Positions 28,431-37,652 of a stretch of 64,000 bases of DNA are shown one piece after another; position 1 is the first letter of the stretch, and each line of letters opens with the position of its first letter. The notes under the pieces are model-generated. The model was not told the DNA's origin, searched no databases, and saw only the letters and a program-made list of their open reading frames with translations. Both the position numbers and the translations under genes were made by a program. The stretch is taken from assembly GCA_009841115.1 (NCBI GenBank), contig VXML01000031.1, forward strand, positions 24,569 to 88,568, read 5' to 3'. Origin of the DNA: Gemmatimonadota bacterium (GTDB lineage Bacteria > Latescibacterota > UBA2968 > UBA8231).

Positions 28431-28527
28431 TGCTGTCCACCCTGATGGTCTTAAGATTTAAGGTTGCTAATAGATAAGACATACGAGTCCACAAGGGCAA
28501 ATGCCAGTCCTTGTGACTGCCCGCTCG

Positions 28528-29889
<1,362 letters not shown>

Positions 29890-29908
29890 GAGTTCGTCCC
29901 GTGCTGCT

Positions 29909-30535
29909 TCAATCTTTCTTGATTAAGTTGAAAAATTCCTCGCGCACTATCGGCTCGGCAAAACGGCCCCGGAGTGCCGAAGTAGTCGTTATCGCTCCGG
30001 GCCTTTCTACCCCTCGCATCTCCATACACAAATGCCGAGCCTCCATTACGACGATGGATCCTTTGGGCACCAACTTGGCTTCGAGGAAGTCCACAATTTG
30101 CTGGGTGAGACGCTCTTGGAGTTGAGGCCGACGGGCATAGAATTCGACGATGCGCACGATTTTGCTCAAGCCGACGATCGTATCTCCAGGTATGTAGGCT
30201 ATGTGCGCCTTGCCAAAAAACGGGATTATGTGGTGGGAACAAACCGAAAAAAACTCGATGTCCTTGACGATCACCATGTTGTCGTAGCCATCGCTATTGG
30301 GAAAACAGGTAATCTCCGGTTCGCCTTGGTCGTCCAGTTCCCGAAAGATCTCCATGTACATCCGCCCGACGCGGTCTGGGGTGCGCCGCAAGTGCGGATC
30401 GCTCAAGTCGAGCCCCAAAACCTGCATGATCTGGGCGAAGTGGCCGGCTATTTCGGCAGCCTTGGCCTTGTTCTGGCCCTGAAGCCAGGTCGGAGTATCT
30501 CGCTCGCCGAGCGACCCTTCCGTCACATCTTCCAT
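29909..30535 (-). CDS. folE: GTP cyclohydrolase I
   Basis: RRTPDRVGRMYMEIF, FFSVCSHHIIPFFGKAHIAYIP, GLSKIVRIVEFYARRPQLQERLTQQI, VVMEARHLCMEMRGV. Confidence 0.96.
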   Translation of the reverse strand: MEDVTEGSLGERDTPTWLQGQNKAKAAEIAGHFAQIMQVLGLDLSDPHLRRTPDRVGRMYMEIFRELDDQGEPEITCFPNSDGYDNMVIVKDIEFFSVCSHHIIPFFGKAHIAYIPGDTIVGLSKIVRIVEFYARRPQLQERLTQQIVDFLEAKLVPKGSIVVMEARHLCMEMRGVERPGAITTTSALRGRFAEPIVREEFFNLIKKD

Positions 30536-30563
30536 TGCGCACCTTCCTTTGCGGGCTCTATAA

Positions 30564-30600
30564 AGAGTGGGGCAAAGCCGTCTATGCCTTGCCCCACTCT
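30564..30600. terminator. Strong hairpin between peroxiredoxin and folE (terminator or attenuator)
   Basis: 12-bp perfect inverted repeat agagtggggcaa ... ttgccccactct; only a short, imperfect T tract on the minus strand. Confidence 0.5.
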
Positions 30601-30619
30601 GCTGCGAAAACGAAGTGCC

Positions 30620-31087
30620 TCAGTTGAGCGACTGCAAACAGGCCTTAATGGCCGCGAAATCCGGCAGAACCTTGGGGTTGTCGGATACCCAAGCGTAGCG
30701 GACGATGCCCTGCCCATCGACGACGAAAGCCGAGCGCTTGGCGACGCCTTTGAAGCCCAACAGATCTTCGTGCTGGGCACCGTACCCAGCGGAGACTTCC
30801 TTGTTGAAATCGCTGAGCAGTGGGATCTCAATACCTTCCTTTTCGGCCCAAGCGCTGAGGCTAAACGGACTATCGACGCTGATTCCCAAGACTTGGGCAT
30901 CAAGCTCTTGGTATGCATTGATTCCGGCGGAAATCTCGCACAACTCCTGCGTACAAACGCCGGTGAAAGCTAGCGGCACGAAGAGCAAGACGACGTTTTT
31001 ACCAGCGAAATCGCCGAGACTTACGTCCTCCATATCCGCATTCTTGAGAGTGAACGCGGGCGCTGTATCTCCTACTTGAATCGCCAT
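30620..31087 (-). CDS. Peroxiredoxin (AhpE/Bcp-like)
   Basis: TPAFTLKN-type N-terminus and PLAFTGVCTQELC peroxidatic cysteine motif. Confidence 0.9.
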   Translation of the reverse strand: MAIQVGDTAPAFTLKNADMEDVSLGDFAGKNVVLLFVPLAFTGVCTQELCEISAGINAYQELDAQVLGISVDSPFSLSAWAEKEGIEIPLLSDFNKEVSAGYGAQHEDLLGFKGVAKRSAFVVDGQGIVRYAWVSDNPKVLPDFAAIKACLQSLN

Positions 31088-31090
31088 CTG

Positions 31091-31711
31091 CTAACTCCCC
31101 ATCGCCTCGGCAAAGCGGCGATTGACTTCGTTCCAGCTGACAGTCTCAATCCAAGCGGCGATGTAGTCGGGGCGGCGGTTCTGGTAGTTGAGATAATAGG
31201 CGTGTTCCCAGACATCGATACCGAGGATGGGAACTCCGCTGCCGTCCATTAGGGGATTATCCTGATTGGCAGTGCTGAGGATGTCGAGTCCGCCGTCTTT
31301 GACTATGACCCAAGCCCAGCCGCTACCGAATCGCTTGGTTGCGGCATCCACGAAGGCTTCGCGGGCTGCGTCTTGACTGCCAAATTTGGCTTCGGCTGCG
31401 GCGATGAGCTCGGCCGAAGGCTCGCCGCGCTCCCCCGCTGGAGCCATGATCTGCCAAAATAGGCTGTGGTTGGCATGACCACCGCCGTGATTGCGCACCG
31501 CCGTGCTGATGTCCTCGGGGACGGCGTCGAGGTCACTGATGAGGTCTTCGACGCGTTTAGCAGCTAAGTCGTCGTGCCCTTCGAGCGCGGTGTTGAGGCT
31601 GGTCACATAGGTATTGTGATGCTTGGTGTGGTGAATCTCCATGGTGCGGGCATCTATGATCGGTTCCAGCGCGTCATAGGCGTAGGGGAGATCGGGAAGG
31701 GAGTGAGCCAT
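31091..31711 (-). CDS. Superoxide dismutase (Fe/Mn family)
   Basis: [57 protein letters not shown]. Confidence 0.95.
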   Translation of the reverse strand: MAHSLPDLPYAYDALEPIIDARTMEIHHTKHHNTYVTSLNTALEGHDDLAAKRVEDLISDLDAVPEDISTAVRNHGGGHANHSLFWQIMAPAGERGEPSAELIAAAEAKFGSQDAAREAFVDAATKRFGSGWAWVIVKDGGLDILSTANQDNPLMDGSGVPILGIDVWEHAYYLNYQNRRPDYIAAWIETVSWNEVNRRFAEAMGS

Positions 31712-31745
31712 GGTGCAATCCTTTCGGCTTGAGGTTAAAAATGGG

Positions 31746-32123
31746 TTAGGAGGCCGTATTGGCTTGGTAATTTTTCACTAGAGCCCGAGCCGCGTCAACA
31801 GCTAGCTGGGCGGCGTGGCGCTTCATGGGCGGTAGCCCTCCTAGCGCCTCTTCAATAGCTGCTGGCTTTAGTTGAGCTACATCCACTAGCAGCGAGTCTG
31901 CCAGCAACTCGGTGAGCACTGAGCCAGCCGCGACCGAAGGCGCGCAGCCAAAGGTCTTACAGCTAGCGCGGACGATTCTGCCGTCTTCGACGCGAGCAAA
32001 AAGCTGCATTGCATCGCCGCAGGCCTGATTTTCAGCTTGCCCCGAGGCATTGGCATCGCCGATTTGGCCAGCGTTGCGGGGATGCCGATAGTGGTCAAAA
32101 ACCGCTGCGCTAAAGGAGGTCAT
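31746..32123 (-). CDS. IscU/NifU-N-like iron-sulfur scaffold-family protein
   Basis: [45 protein letters not shown]; lacks the third cysteine. Confidence 0.85.
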   Translation of the reverse strand: MTSFSAAVFDHYRHPRNAGQIGDANASGQAENQACGDAMQLFARVEDGRIVRASCKTFGCAPSVAAGSVLTELLADSLLVDVAQLKPAAIEEALGGLPPMKRHAAQLAVDAARALVKNYQANTAS

Positions 32124-32169
32124 CTGCTCGCTTCGATAGCCTAGTAAAGAGGTTCAAGAAACGGGTTGT

Positions 32170-32198
32170 ATAATACTTGTGGCCACGGAAGTTGTCAA
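32170..32198 (-). promoter_or_regulatory. Predicted sigma70-type promoter for the IscU-like/SOD/peroxiredoxin run
   Basis: Minus strand TTGACA - 17 nt - TATTAT, upstream of the start at 32123. Confidence 0.6.
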
Positions 32199-32248
32199 CT
32201 GTACATCTCCCTGAACTGCAATCTGTACAACGAGTTAGAGCCACCGCA

Positions 32249-32572
32249 TCAGACTTTGAGGCCACCAGCACCGCCCGGACCACCAGAACCGCAATCCCGC
32301 CAATAGGTCCGCACCATCTGCAAGATATCCCACAGTATAGTATCCTTTGCTACTTGGTCAATCAACTCGTGCAGCCGCTCGGCTTTCTCAGGCTCGATCA
32401 GCCCTAATCCGCTCATCATCGTCAGATGGTGGATCAAGCCCGTTTGCAACAACGTGCGATTCATGTCCGAGAGGGGGATACTGCTTTTGTTGGCGAACTC
32501 TTCTTCAAGGCCAGCATAGAGTTCGGCCAAACTGTGAGAAAGTGTCGTCTCGACTTTGTAAACTTTTTCCAT
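32249..32572 (-). CDS. Small hypothetical protein
   Basis: ORF with acidic/helical composition, RBS-like sequence before ATG; no family recognised. Confidence 0.45.
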   Translation of the reverse strand: MEKVYKVETTLSHSLAELYAGLEEEFANKSSIPLSDMNRTLLQTGLIHHLTMMSGLGLIEPEKAERLHELIDQVAKDTILWDILQMVRTYWRDCGSGGPGGAGGLKV

Positions 32573-32659
32573 GCGCCTCTCGCCCGTGTGGGAGCCTTGC
32601 GGTTAATATACCCGGCGCGTTCCCACTGTCAACAAGACTCGGCCAGAGGACACAGTGAG

Positions 32660-34078
32660 TTATTTGGCCGTGATTTGGTATTTGCGGAGCAAGTGTCGGA
32701 AGCGGTCGTAGGTCAAGCCCAAATGCTGTGCCGCGTCTTTCTGCCGCCCGCCCGCCTGGGAGAGCGCGCCGTCGAGCAAGTCTCGCTCGACGCGCTCGAC
32801 TTGTTCATCGAAACTGCCCCCCTCAGGAAGGGCAACGCCGCTGCTGCCGTGCACTTCCGGGGGCAAGTCATCCATGCCCACTTCGTCTCCCTGCGCAACG
32901 CAGAGGGCGCGTTCGACGGCGAATTTGAGTTCGCGCACATTGCCCGGCCAAGCGTAGGTCTCTAGCGTGGCCAAAACGCCTTCGGCGAACGGACGTCGTT
33001 CAATCGCAGGCACTTCGTCGCATAGCTGCTGAGTAAAGTAAGCAACCAAGGGCCGGATATCCTCGGGCCGCTCCCGCAAGGGCGATAGCTGGAGCACGCT
33101 AAACCGCAGGCGGTCATAGAGGTCGGCGCGGAATTGCCCGCTGGCTATTTCCTGCTCCAGATCTGCGTTGGTCGCTGCCACGACGCGCACGTCAACATGG
33201 ATCGTCTGCGTCCCGCCCGTGCGTTCAAATTCTTGGTATTCTATGACGCGCAATACGTTTTTTTGGAAGTCTAGCGAAGTGTTGCCAATCTCGTCGAGAA
33301 AAAGCGTGCCGCCATCGGCGGATTCAAAGCGGCCGTGGCGCATCTCGGTCGCGCCCGTAAAGGCCCCCTTCTCGTGGCCAAACAGCTCGCTTTCGAGCAG
33401 GGTATCCGACAGCGCCGCGCAGTTCAGCTTGACAAAGGCCCGCTCGCGGCGGTTGCTCCCGTAGTGCAAGGCCGCGGCGATCAGTTCCTTGCCTGTGCCG
33501 CGTTCGCCGCAGATCAGCACGGGCCGCGGTATGGAGGCGACCTGTTCAACTTGCTTGAGCAGGTTCTGAATCAGAGGACTGCGACTGACGATCTGATAGC
33601 GCTGACCTAGCTGGGTCCGATAGAAGGTGTTATCGCGGTCGAGGGCTTCGTTCTCGGCTTTAAGACGGGCGTTTTCGCGCAATACCGCCAACATTCGCTC
33701 GACCTTTTCCATCTCCACTTCGAGCTTGTCCTCGACGTACAAATCCTTCTCGATGAAGTCCGCTGCCCCGGCCTGCACAGCTTCAACCGCCAAGTCAACA
33801 CTCCCCTTGCCCGTGAGGATAATAACCGGCAGATCGGCCCACTGCTGTTTGATCTCTTTCAGCACTTCAAGGCCATTGGGCTGGCTAATGCCAAAGTCAA
33901 AGTCCAGTACCACGAGTTCGACGTCCGTCGGCCTAGCTGCCAGATGCCCGAGCAGCCGCTGGCCGTTGGAAAACGAGATGACCTCCTTGCCCAAGCTGCG
34001 CAGTTTCTCCGCCAACATCTCGCGCAACTCCTGCTGGTCATCGGCGATTAAGACGGCTTTCTGTTTTTTGCCTACCAT
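32660..34078 (-). CDS. Sigma54-dependent response regulator (NtrC/AtoC-type)
   Basis: Receiver domain (ADDQQELREML, VVLDFDFG), AAA+ with GERGTGKELIA, GAFTGA loop, GGTLFLDEIGN, C-terminal Fis-type HTH (DAAQHLGLTYDRFRHLLRKYQI). Confidence 0.95.
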   Translation of the reverse strand: MVGKKQKAVLIADDQQELREMLAEKLRSLGKEVISFSNGQRLLGHLAARPTDVELVVLDFDFGISQPNGLEVLKEIKQQWADLPVIILTGKGSVDLAVEAVQAGAADFIEKDLYVEDKLEVEMEKVERMLAVLRENARLKAENEALDRDNTFYRTQLGQRYQIVSRSPLIQNLLKQVEQVASIPRPVLICGERGTGKELIAAALHYGSNRRERAFVKLNCAALSDTLLESELFGHEKGAFTGATEMRHGRFESADGGTLFLDEIGNTSLDFQKNVLRVIEYQEFERTGGTQTIHVDVRVVAATNADLEQEIASGQFRADLYDRLRFSVLQLSPLRERPEDIRPLVAYFTQQLCDEVPAIERRPFAEGVLATLETYAWPGNVRELKFAVERALCVAQGDEVGMDDLPPEVHGSSGVALPEGGSFDEQVERVERDLLDGALSQAGGRQKDAAQHLGLTYDRFRHLLRKYQITAK

Positions 34079-34105
34079 GTCAGTCCTCGTTCAATCACTA
34101 AAAAG

Positions 34106-35461
34106 CTAGGTCCCGCCGCCCGAGAAATTGAGCGGCAGATCGAGCCGAAAAACGGTCCCGTGTCCCTTTCTACTCTTGACTCGCAGCACACCCTGATGGG
34201 CTTGGGCAATACGGCGCGCAATACTCAAGCCATAGCCATTGCCCCGTTCCCTAGTGGTAAATCCAGGCTCGAATATCAACTCCAAATGCTCTTCCTCAAT
34301 GCCCGGCCCATCGTCCTCGATCTCAATGAAAGCCAGCGACTGCTCCTCGTCGTAGCCAGCACCCAGCACCACCCGACCACCGCTATTTCCTTCGAGAATT
34401 TCCAAAGCGTTGAGGCAGAGGTTGGTAATGGCCTCGCGCAGCATCCGCTCATCGGCCTCCACGCGCGGCAAGCCCGCTTGGATCCGCGTCTGGATCGCGG
34501 CCTTCCAAGTTTGCCGGTCAAATCCAGCGACCACCCGGCGCACCAAGCGCCCGAGATCGATCACCGCCGGGTGGATTTCATCCGTTTTCATCGCTTCCAA
34601 GAACCCCACCCATTCGTCGTACAGGGCCTCGTATTCGCCCCCTAAGCGATTCAACTCCCCCTGTTGCGTCCCTTCGGCCTTGCGCCCCAGCCCTCGCAAG
34701 CGGCTACCGATGATCCCCATCAGGTTTTTGATGCGATGTCCCTTCGTGTAAAACCCCTCGTACACCTGCTCCTTTCCCAACTCGACCATTTCCAGCGATA
34801 GACGCGCAAGAACTTGCGGCGCGCTGTGCTCGAATTCCTCGCAGATGTGCTGGTATTCTTGCTCTAATTCAGGGGGTTTTACGTGGCGAAAAAACAAACG
34901 GGCCAAATTCGCGTATGGCTGACTGAGCTTGGGATCGAGTTGGATGGCGACCTTGAATTCCCCCATCGCCCCCAATACTTGGCCGCTTTGTAGCAAAAGC
35001 TGGCCTAGACTGTTGTGGCCAGCCGCGGAAAGTGGGTTGAGAGCCAACCCTTGGCGAAACGCGCGTATGGCTTCCTCACGCCGCTGAGGATCTTCGTTAT
35101 ACTGGCTACCAAGAGCGAAAAAGACGCGATCGAGAGTTGGGTATTCGCGCCCTGCCTCGGTCGCGTGCACGATGGCCTCAAAGTGCGCTAGCGACCGCTC
35201 GCGGAACCGGGCGTTCCGCCGCCCTTGGCGCATTGCGAGCAAGCCGAGTTGATAGTGACTTTCTAGATGCCCACTCTCCGCGGCCGCTTCCAGCACGGCG
35301 ATGGCCACTTGTTCGTCCCCTAATTCCAAGAGACAAAGCCCTTTGCGGTGCTGGAGTTCCAAGTCGTCGGGTACCTGCGCTAGGCCGCGCTCGCACCACT
35401 CCAACGCCTCGGCCCAACGCGCACCCTCACAAGCCTCTACAGCGCGGTCGAGCCAATCCAC
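34106..35461 (-). CDS. TPR-containing sensor histidine kinase
   Basis: N-terminal TPR repeats; H-box-like GHRIKNLMGIIG; HATPase_c (NLCLNALEIL, EDDGPGIEEEHLELIFEPGFTTRERGNGYGLSIARRI). Confidence 0.9.
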   Translation of the reverse strand: MDWLDRAVEACEGARWAEALEWCERGLAQVPDDLELQHRKGLCLLELGDEQVAIAVLEAAAESGHLESHYQLGLLAMRQGRRNARFRERSLAHFEAIVHATEAGREYPTLDRVFFALGSQYNEDPQRREEAIRAFRQGLALNPLSAAGHNSLGQLLLQSGQVLGAMGEFKVAIQLDPKLSQPYANLARLFFRHVKPPELEQEYQHICEEFEHSAPQVLARLSLEMVELGKEQVYEGFYTKGHRIKNLMGIIGSRLRGLGRKAEGTQQGELNRLGGEYEALYDEWVGFLEAMKTDEIHPAVIDLGRLVRRVVAGFDRQTWKAAIQTRIQAGLPRVEADERMLREAITNLCLNALEILEGNSGGRVVLGAGYDEEQSLAFIEIEDDGPGIEEEHLELIFEPGFTTRERGNGYGLSIARRIAQAHQGVLRVKSRKGHGTVFRLDLPLNFSGGGT

Positions 35462-35464
35462 AGC

Positions 35465-35872
35465 CTAGCCTTGCTCTCGCGGTTCTTGGCGCTCCCAAGA
35501 CTTAGATCCTGCTTCGTCCATGTGGTCAATCTTTTCGCTGAGAGCGATCATCACGTCCTGCACCTCAGTTAGCCGCTGTTCCATTCCGGCTAGCCGTTCC
35601 CGCAGTTCATCAGGCTCAATGCCCTTGTCCTCGGATACAGTCGCCTTGAGCTTGAGGTATTCGGCAACTTTAGCGATGCCGAAAATCGCCACAACAGCCA
35701 ACAAGAGTGGCGTCAGAACGACGGGCCCTATCAAACCGTAGGGGCTTGGGGTAATGGCAAACGCCAAGTAAAAAAGCACGCACAGCGCGATACCGCAGAA
35801 AAACCCGAAGGCGGGGCCCCTATTCTTGTCCATAATTGAGCTCCTCTCTATGGAATCAACTCTTCCAGTCAA
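35465..35872 (-). CDS. Small membrane protein with C-terminal coiled coil
   Basis: Two TM segments, then EQRLTEVQDVMIALSEKIDHMD; start may be 35833. Confidence 0.7.
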   Translation of the reverse strand: MTGRVDSIERSSIMDKNRGPAFGFFCGIALCVLFYLAFAITPSPYGLIGPVVLTPLLLAVVAIFGIAKVAEYLKLKATVSEDKGIEPDELRERLAGMEQRLTEVQDVMIALSEKIDHMDEAGSKSWERQEPREQG

Positions 35873-36144
35873 CTCTCCGTTCCCATTTGCTCTTTTTGTG
35901 CTTTAGGTTTAGTCCCTACTCCATCCATGTAGTCGATCTTCTCGCTGAGGGCGATCATCACGTCCTGTACCTCGGTCAGCCGCTGCTCAACTTGCTCTAG
36001 TCGTTTGACGATCAAATCCTCTTCCTCTTTGGCCTTTTTGTCTCGTCGCTTGCGGCTCGAATAATACTTGTTGCCCCAATTGACCAATCCACTGCACAGG
36101 ATGATGAGACATATGCCAATGGCGAGCTGTAAAAACCCACTCAT
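35869..36144 (-). CDS. Small single-TM protein with C-terminal coiled coil (PspB-like size and layout)
   Basis: One N-terminal TM (LAIGICLIILCSGLV), basic linker, EQRLTEVQDVMIALSEKIDYMD. Confidence 0.7.
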   Translation of the reverse strand: MSGFLQLAIGICLIILCSGLVNWGNKYYSSRKRRDKKAKEEEDLIVKRLEQVEQRLTEVQDVMIALSEKIDYMDGVGTKPKAQKEQMGTES

Positions 36145-36180
36145 TTGCTCCCTCCCTGTCCTAGCTATAGCCTGTTTGTA

Positions 36181-36732
36181 TCAGGCGCTTTCGACGCCTC
36201 GGCTCCAGTGTTTCTCATGATCGAAAAGCACCTCTGGAAAGCGATAGACGATCAGGCCCGAATCGGTTATTTCGACCTCGACGAATCCCCCATCGGCCAA
36301 GCGCTTGAGAATCTCCGAGGCCTCCTCGACCGTCAGCCCGGTATCGGCCGCAGTTTCGGTCACCGTCAGGCGGCCATTTCTCTTCTGGGCCAGCCGCACC
36401 ACGCGGTTCTGCTGCCGTCGGTAGCGCACCAAATGCGCGGCCGCATCGAGCTTTTTGGCCAGCATCCAGAGCAAGCCGCCGAAAATGGTCTGAGTGACGC
36501 CAATGGCGAAAAACTCGAAATGGGAGTCTGGACCATCGGCATGGAGAATTTGAAAAAGGCCGTAGAGCATAAATCCCAGCCCTATCGGTACCATCGGCAC
36601 GGCCATTACCTTGAGAAAAAGAGCGCTTAGGCGCTTGAATCCCCCTTCCATAGCACTTCGTACCTCGCTTTTTACCGCGTCGGGCGGTCTCATCGTCGCA
36701 GCCATTAGTTCCCCGAATTCAGCAGATTGCAC
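36181..36732 (-). CDS. Membrane-anchored winged-helix-like protein
   Basis: Two TM segments, then RVVRLAQKRNGRLTVTETAADTGLTVEEASEILKRLADGGFVEVEITDSGLIVYRFPE (wHTH-like). Confidence 0.65.
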   Translation of the reverse strand: MQSAEFGELMAATMRPPDAVKSEVRSAMEGGFKRLSALFLKVMAVPMVPIGLGFMLYGLFQILHADGPDSHFEFFAIGVTQTIFGGLLWMLAKKLDAAAHLVRYRRQQNRVVRLAQKRNGRLTVTETAADTGLTVEEASEILKRLADGGFVEVEITDSGLIVYRFPEVLFDHEKHWSRGVESA

Positions 36733-36753
36733 AACATGCTGCGGAACAAAGGA

Positions 36754-37428
36754 TTACTTGTCTTTCTTCATCTTATCCTTTAGGGCCTTCAATTCGTCGT
36801 CAACACTGTGGTCGGCTTCGAGCTGGCGAATTTCTTTCTCAACGTCTTCCATCTCGCCCGAAATCTCCACGTGCGCGGCAGCCTCTGCCTCGCTCTCTTC
36901 GACTTTCTGCTCAAAGCGTTCAAAGCTAGAAAAGGCATCCTGACCCAACCCAGAAATACTCTGAGCTAGCCGCTTGCGGGCCTGGGCAGCTTGATGGCGG
37001 GCAATCAATGTGCCCTGCCGGGTCCGCGCTTCTTCGAGCTTGGTCTTTAGCTCGCGTAGCTGCTCGCGCAACTGCTCGGCCGTCTGCCGACTCTCCTCCA
37101 GAGCCGGAGCCAGATCCTCGGCAGCTTTGGCAAATACCGCCTTGCGCTCCAGCGCCCGTCGCGCCAGCGCATCTTCGCCCGCTTCCACCGCCCGTTCGGC
37201 CTTGCCCTGCCATTCGGCGACCTGGCTTTGCTTGTCGTTGAACTGGCGCTCGAGCCGCTTGTGGTTGGCCACAGCAGTCCCTACCGAGGCCGTGGCCTTG
37301 CCTACTGCCTCTTCCATGTCCCGCACCATCTGGCGGATCATCTTGTCTGGCTCTTCGGCCCGGTCGAGCATCTCGTTAATATTGGACTTGAGGATATCGC
37401 TTATCCTCGAAAAGGCTCCCTTAGCCAT
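36754..37428 (-). CDS. pspA: Phage shock protein A / IM30 (PspA/Vipp1) family protein
   Basis: SRISDILKSNINEMLDRAEEPDKMIRQMVRDMEEAVGKA plus long coiled coil, typical of PspA/IM30. Confidence 0.93.
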   Translation of the reverse strand: MAKGAFSRISDILKSNINEMLDRAEEPDKMIRQMVRDMEEAVGKATASVGTAVANHKRLERQFNDKQSQVAEWQGKAERAVEAGEDALARRALERKAVFAKAAEDLAPALEESRQTAEQLREQLRELKTKLEEARTRQGTLIARHQAAQARKRLAQSISGLGQDAFSSFERFEQKVEESEAEAAAHVEISGEMEDVEKEIRQLEADHSVDDELKALKDKMKKDK

Positions 37429-37477
37429 AGCACACCTTCCTTGATTGAGTGAAGCTTATTATGCGTTGTTTCTAACC

Positions 37478-37493
37478 TGCAAGGACCATGCCA
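37478..37493 (-). promoter_or_regulatory. Predicted sigma54 (-24/-12) promoter of the pspA operon
   Basis: Minus strand TGGCATGGTCCTTGCA: GG-N10-GC spacing, matching TGGCAC-N5-TTGC; 50 nt upstream of the pspA ATG. Confidence 0.75.
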
Positions 37494-37568
37494 AAATTAT
37501 TGTTATATCCATAACTGATTATAGTCCAATATATTACAGGAAAAACATAGATCAAATTATTACCTGTT

Positions 37569-37608
37569 AATGGCCAGATTCGCCACTTGGCTGGCGTCAT
37601 TGGCCATT
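37569..37608. promoter_or_regulatory. 40-bp nested palindrome, candidate enhancer/operator
   Basis: AATGGCCA-GATT-CGCCA-CTTGGC-TGGCG-TCAT-TGGCCATT; two TGGCCA boxes 30 bp apart. Confidence 0.65.
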
Positions 37609-37652
37609 TTCACTCCTTTGGTTATTATAAAGTCTTCAAAAAGGATTTTGCA

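Noticed and set aside
28490-28515. 7-bp inverted repeat CACAAGG...CCTTGTG downstream of the kamA-like gene
   Set aside because: Short stem and no T tract; insufficient for a terminator call.
30032-30973. 313-aa plus-strand ORF
   Set aside because: Antisense to folE and the peroxiredoxin; no recognisable motifs.
32426-32965. 179-aa plus-strand ORF
   Set aside because: Antisense to the response regulator and the small 107-aa gene.
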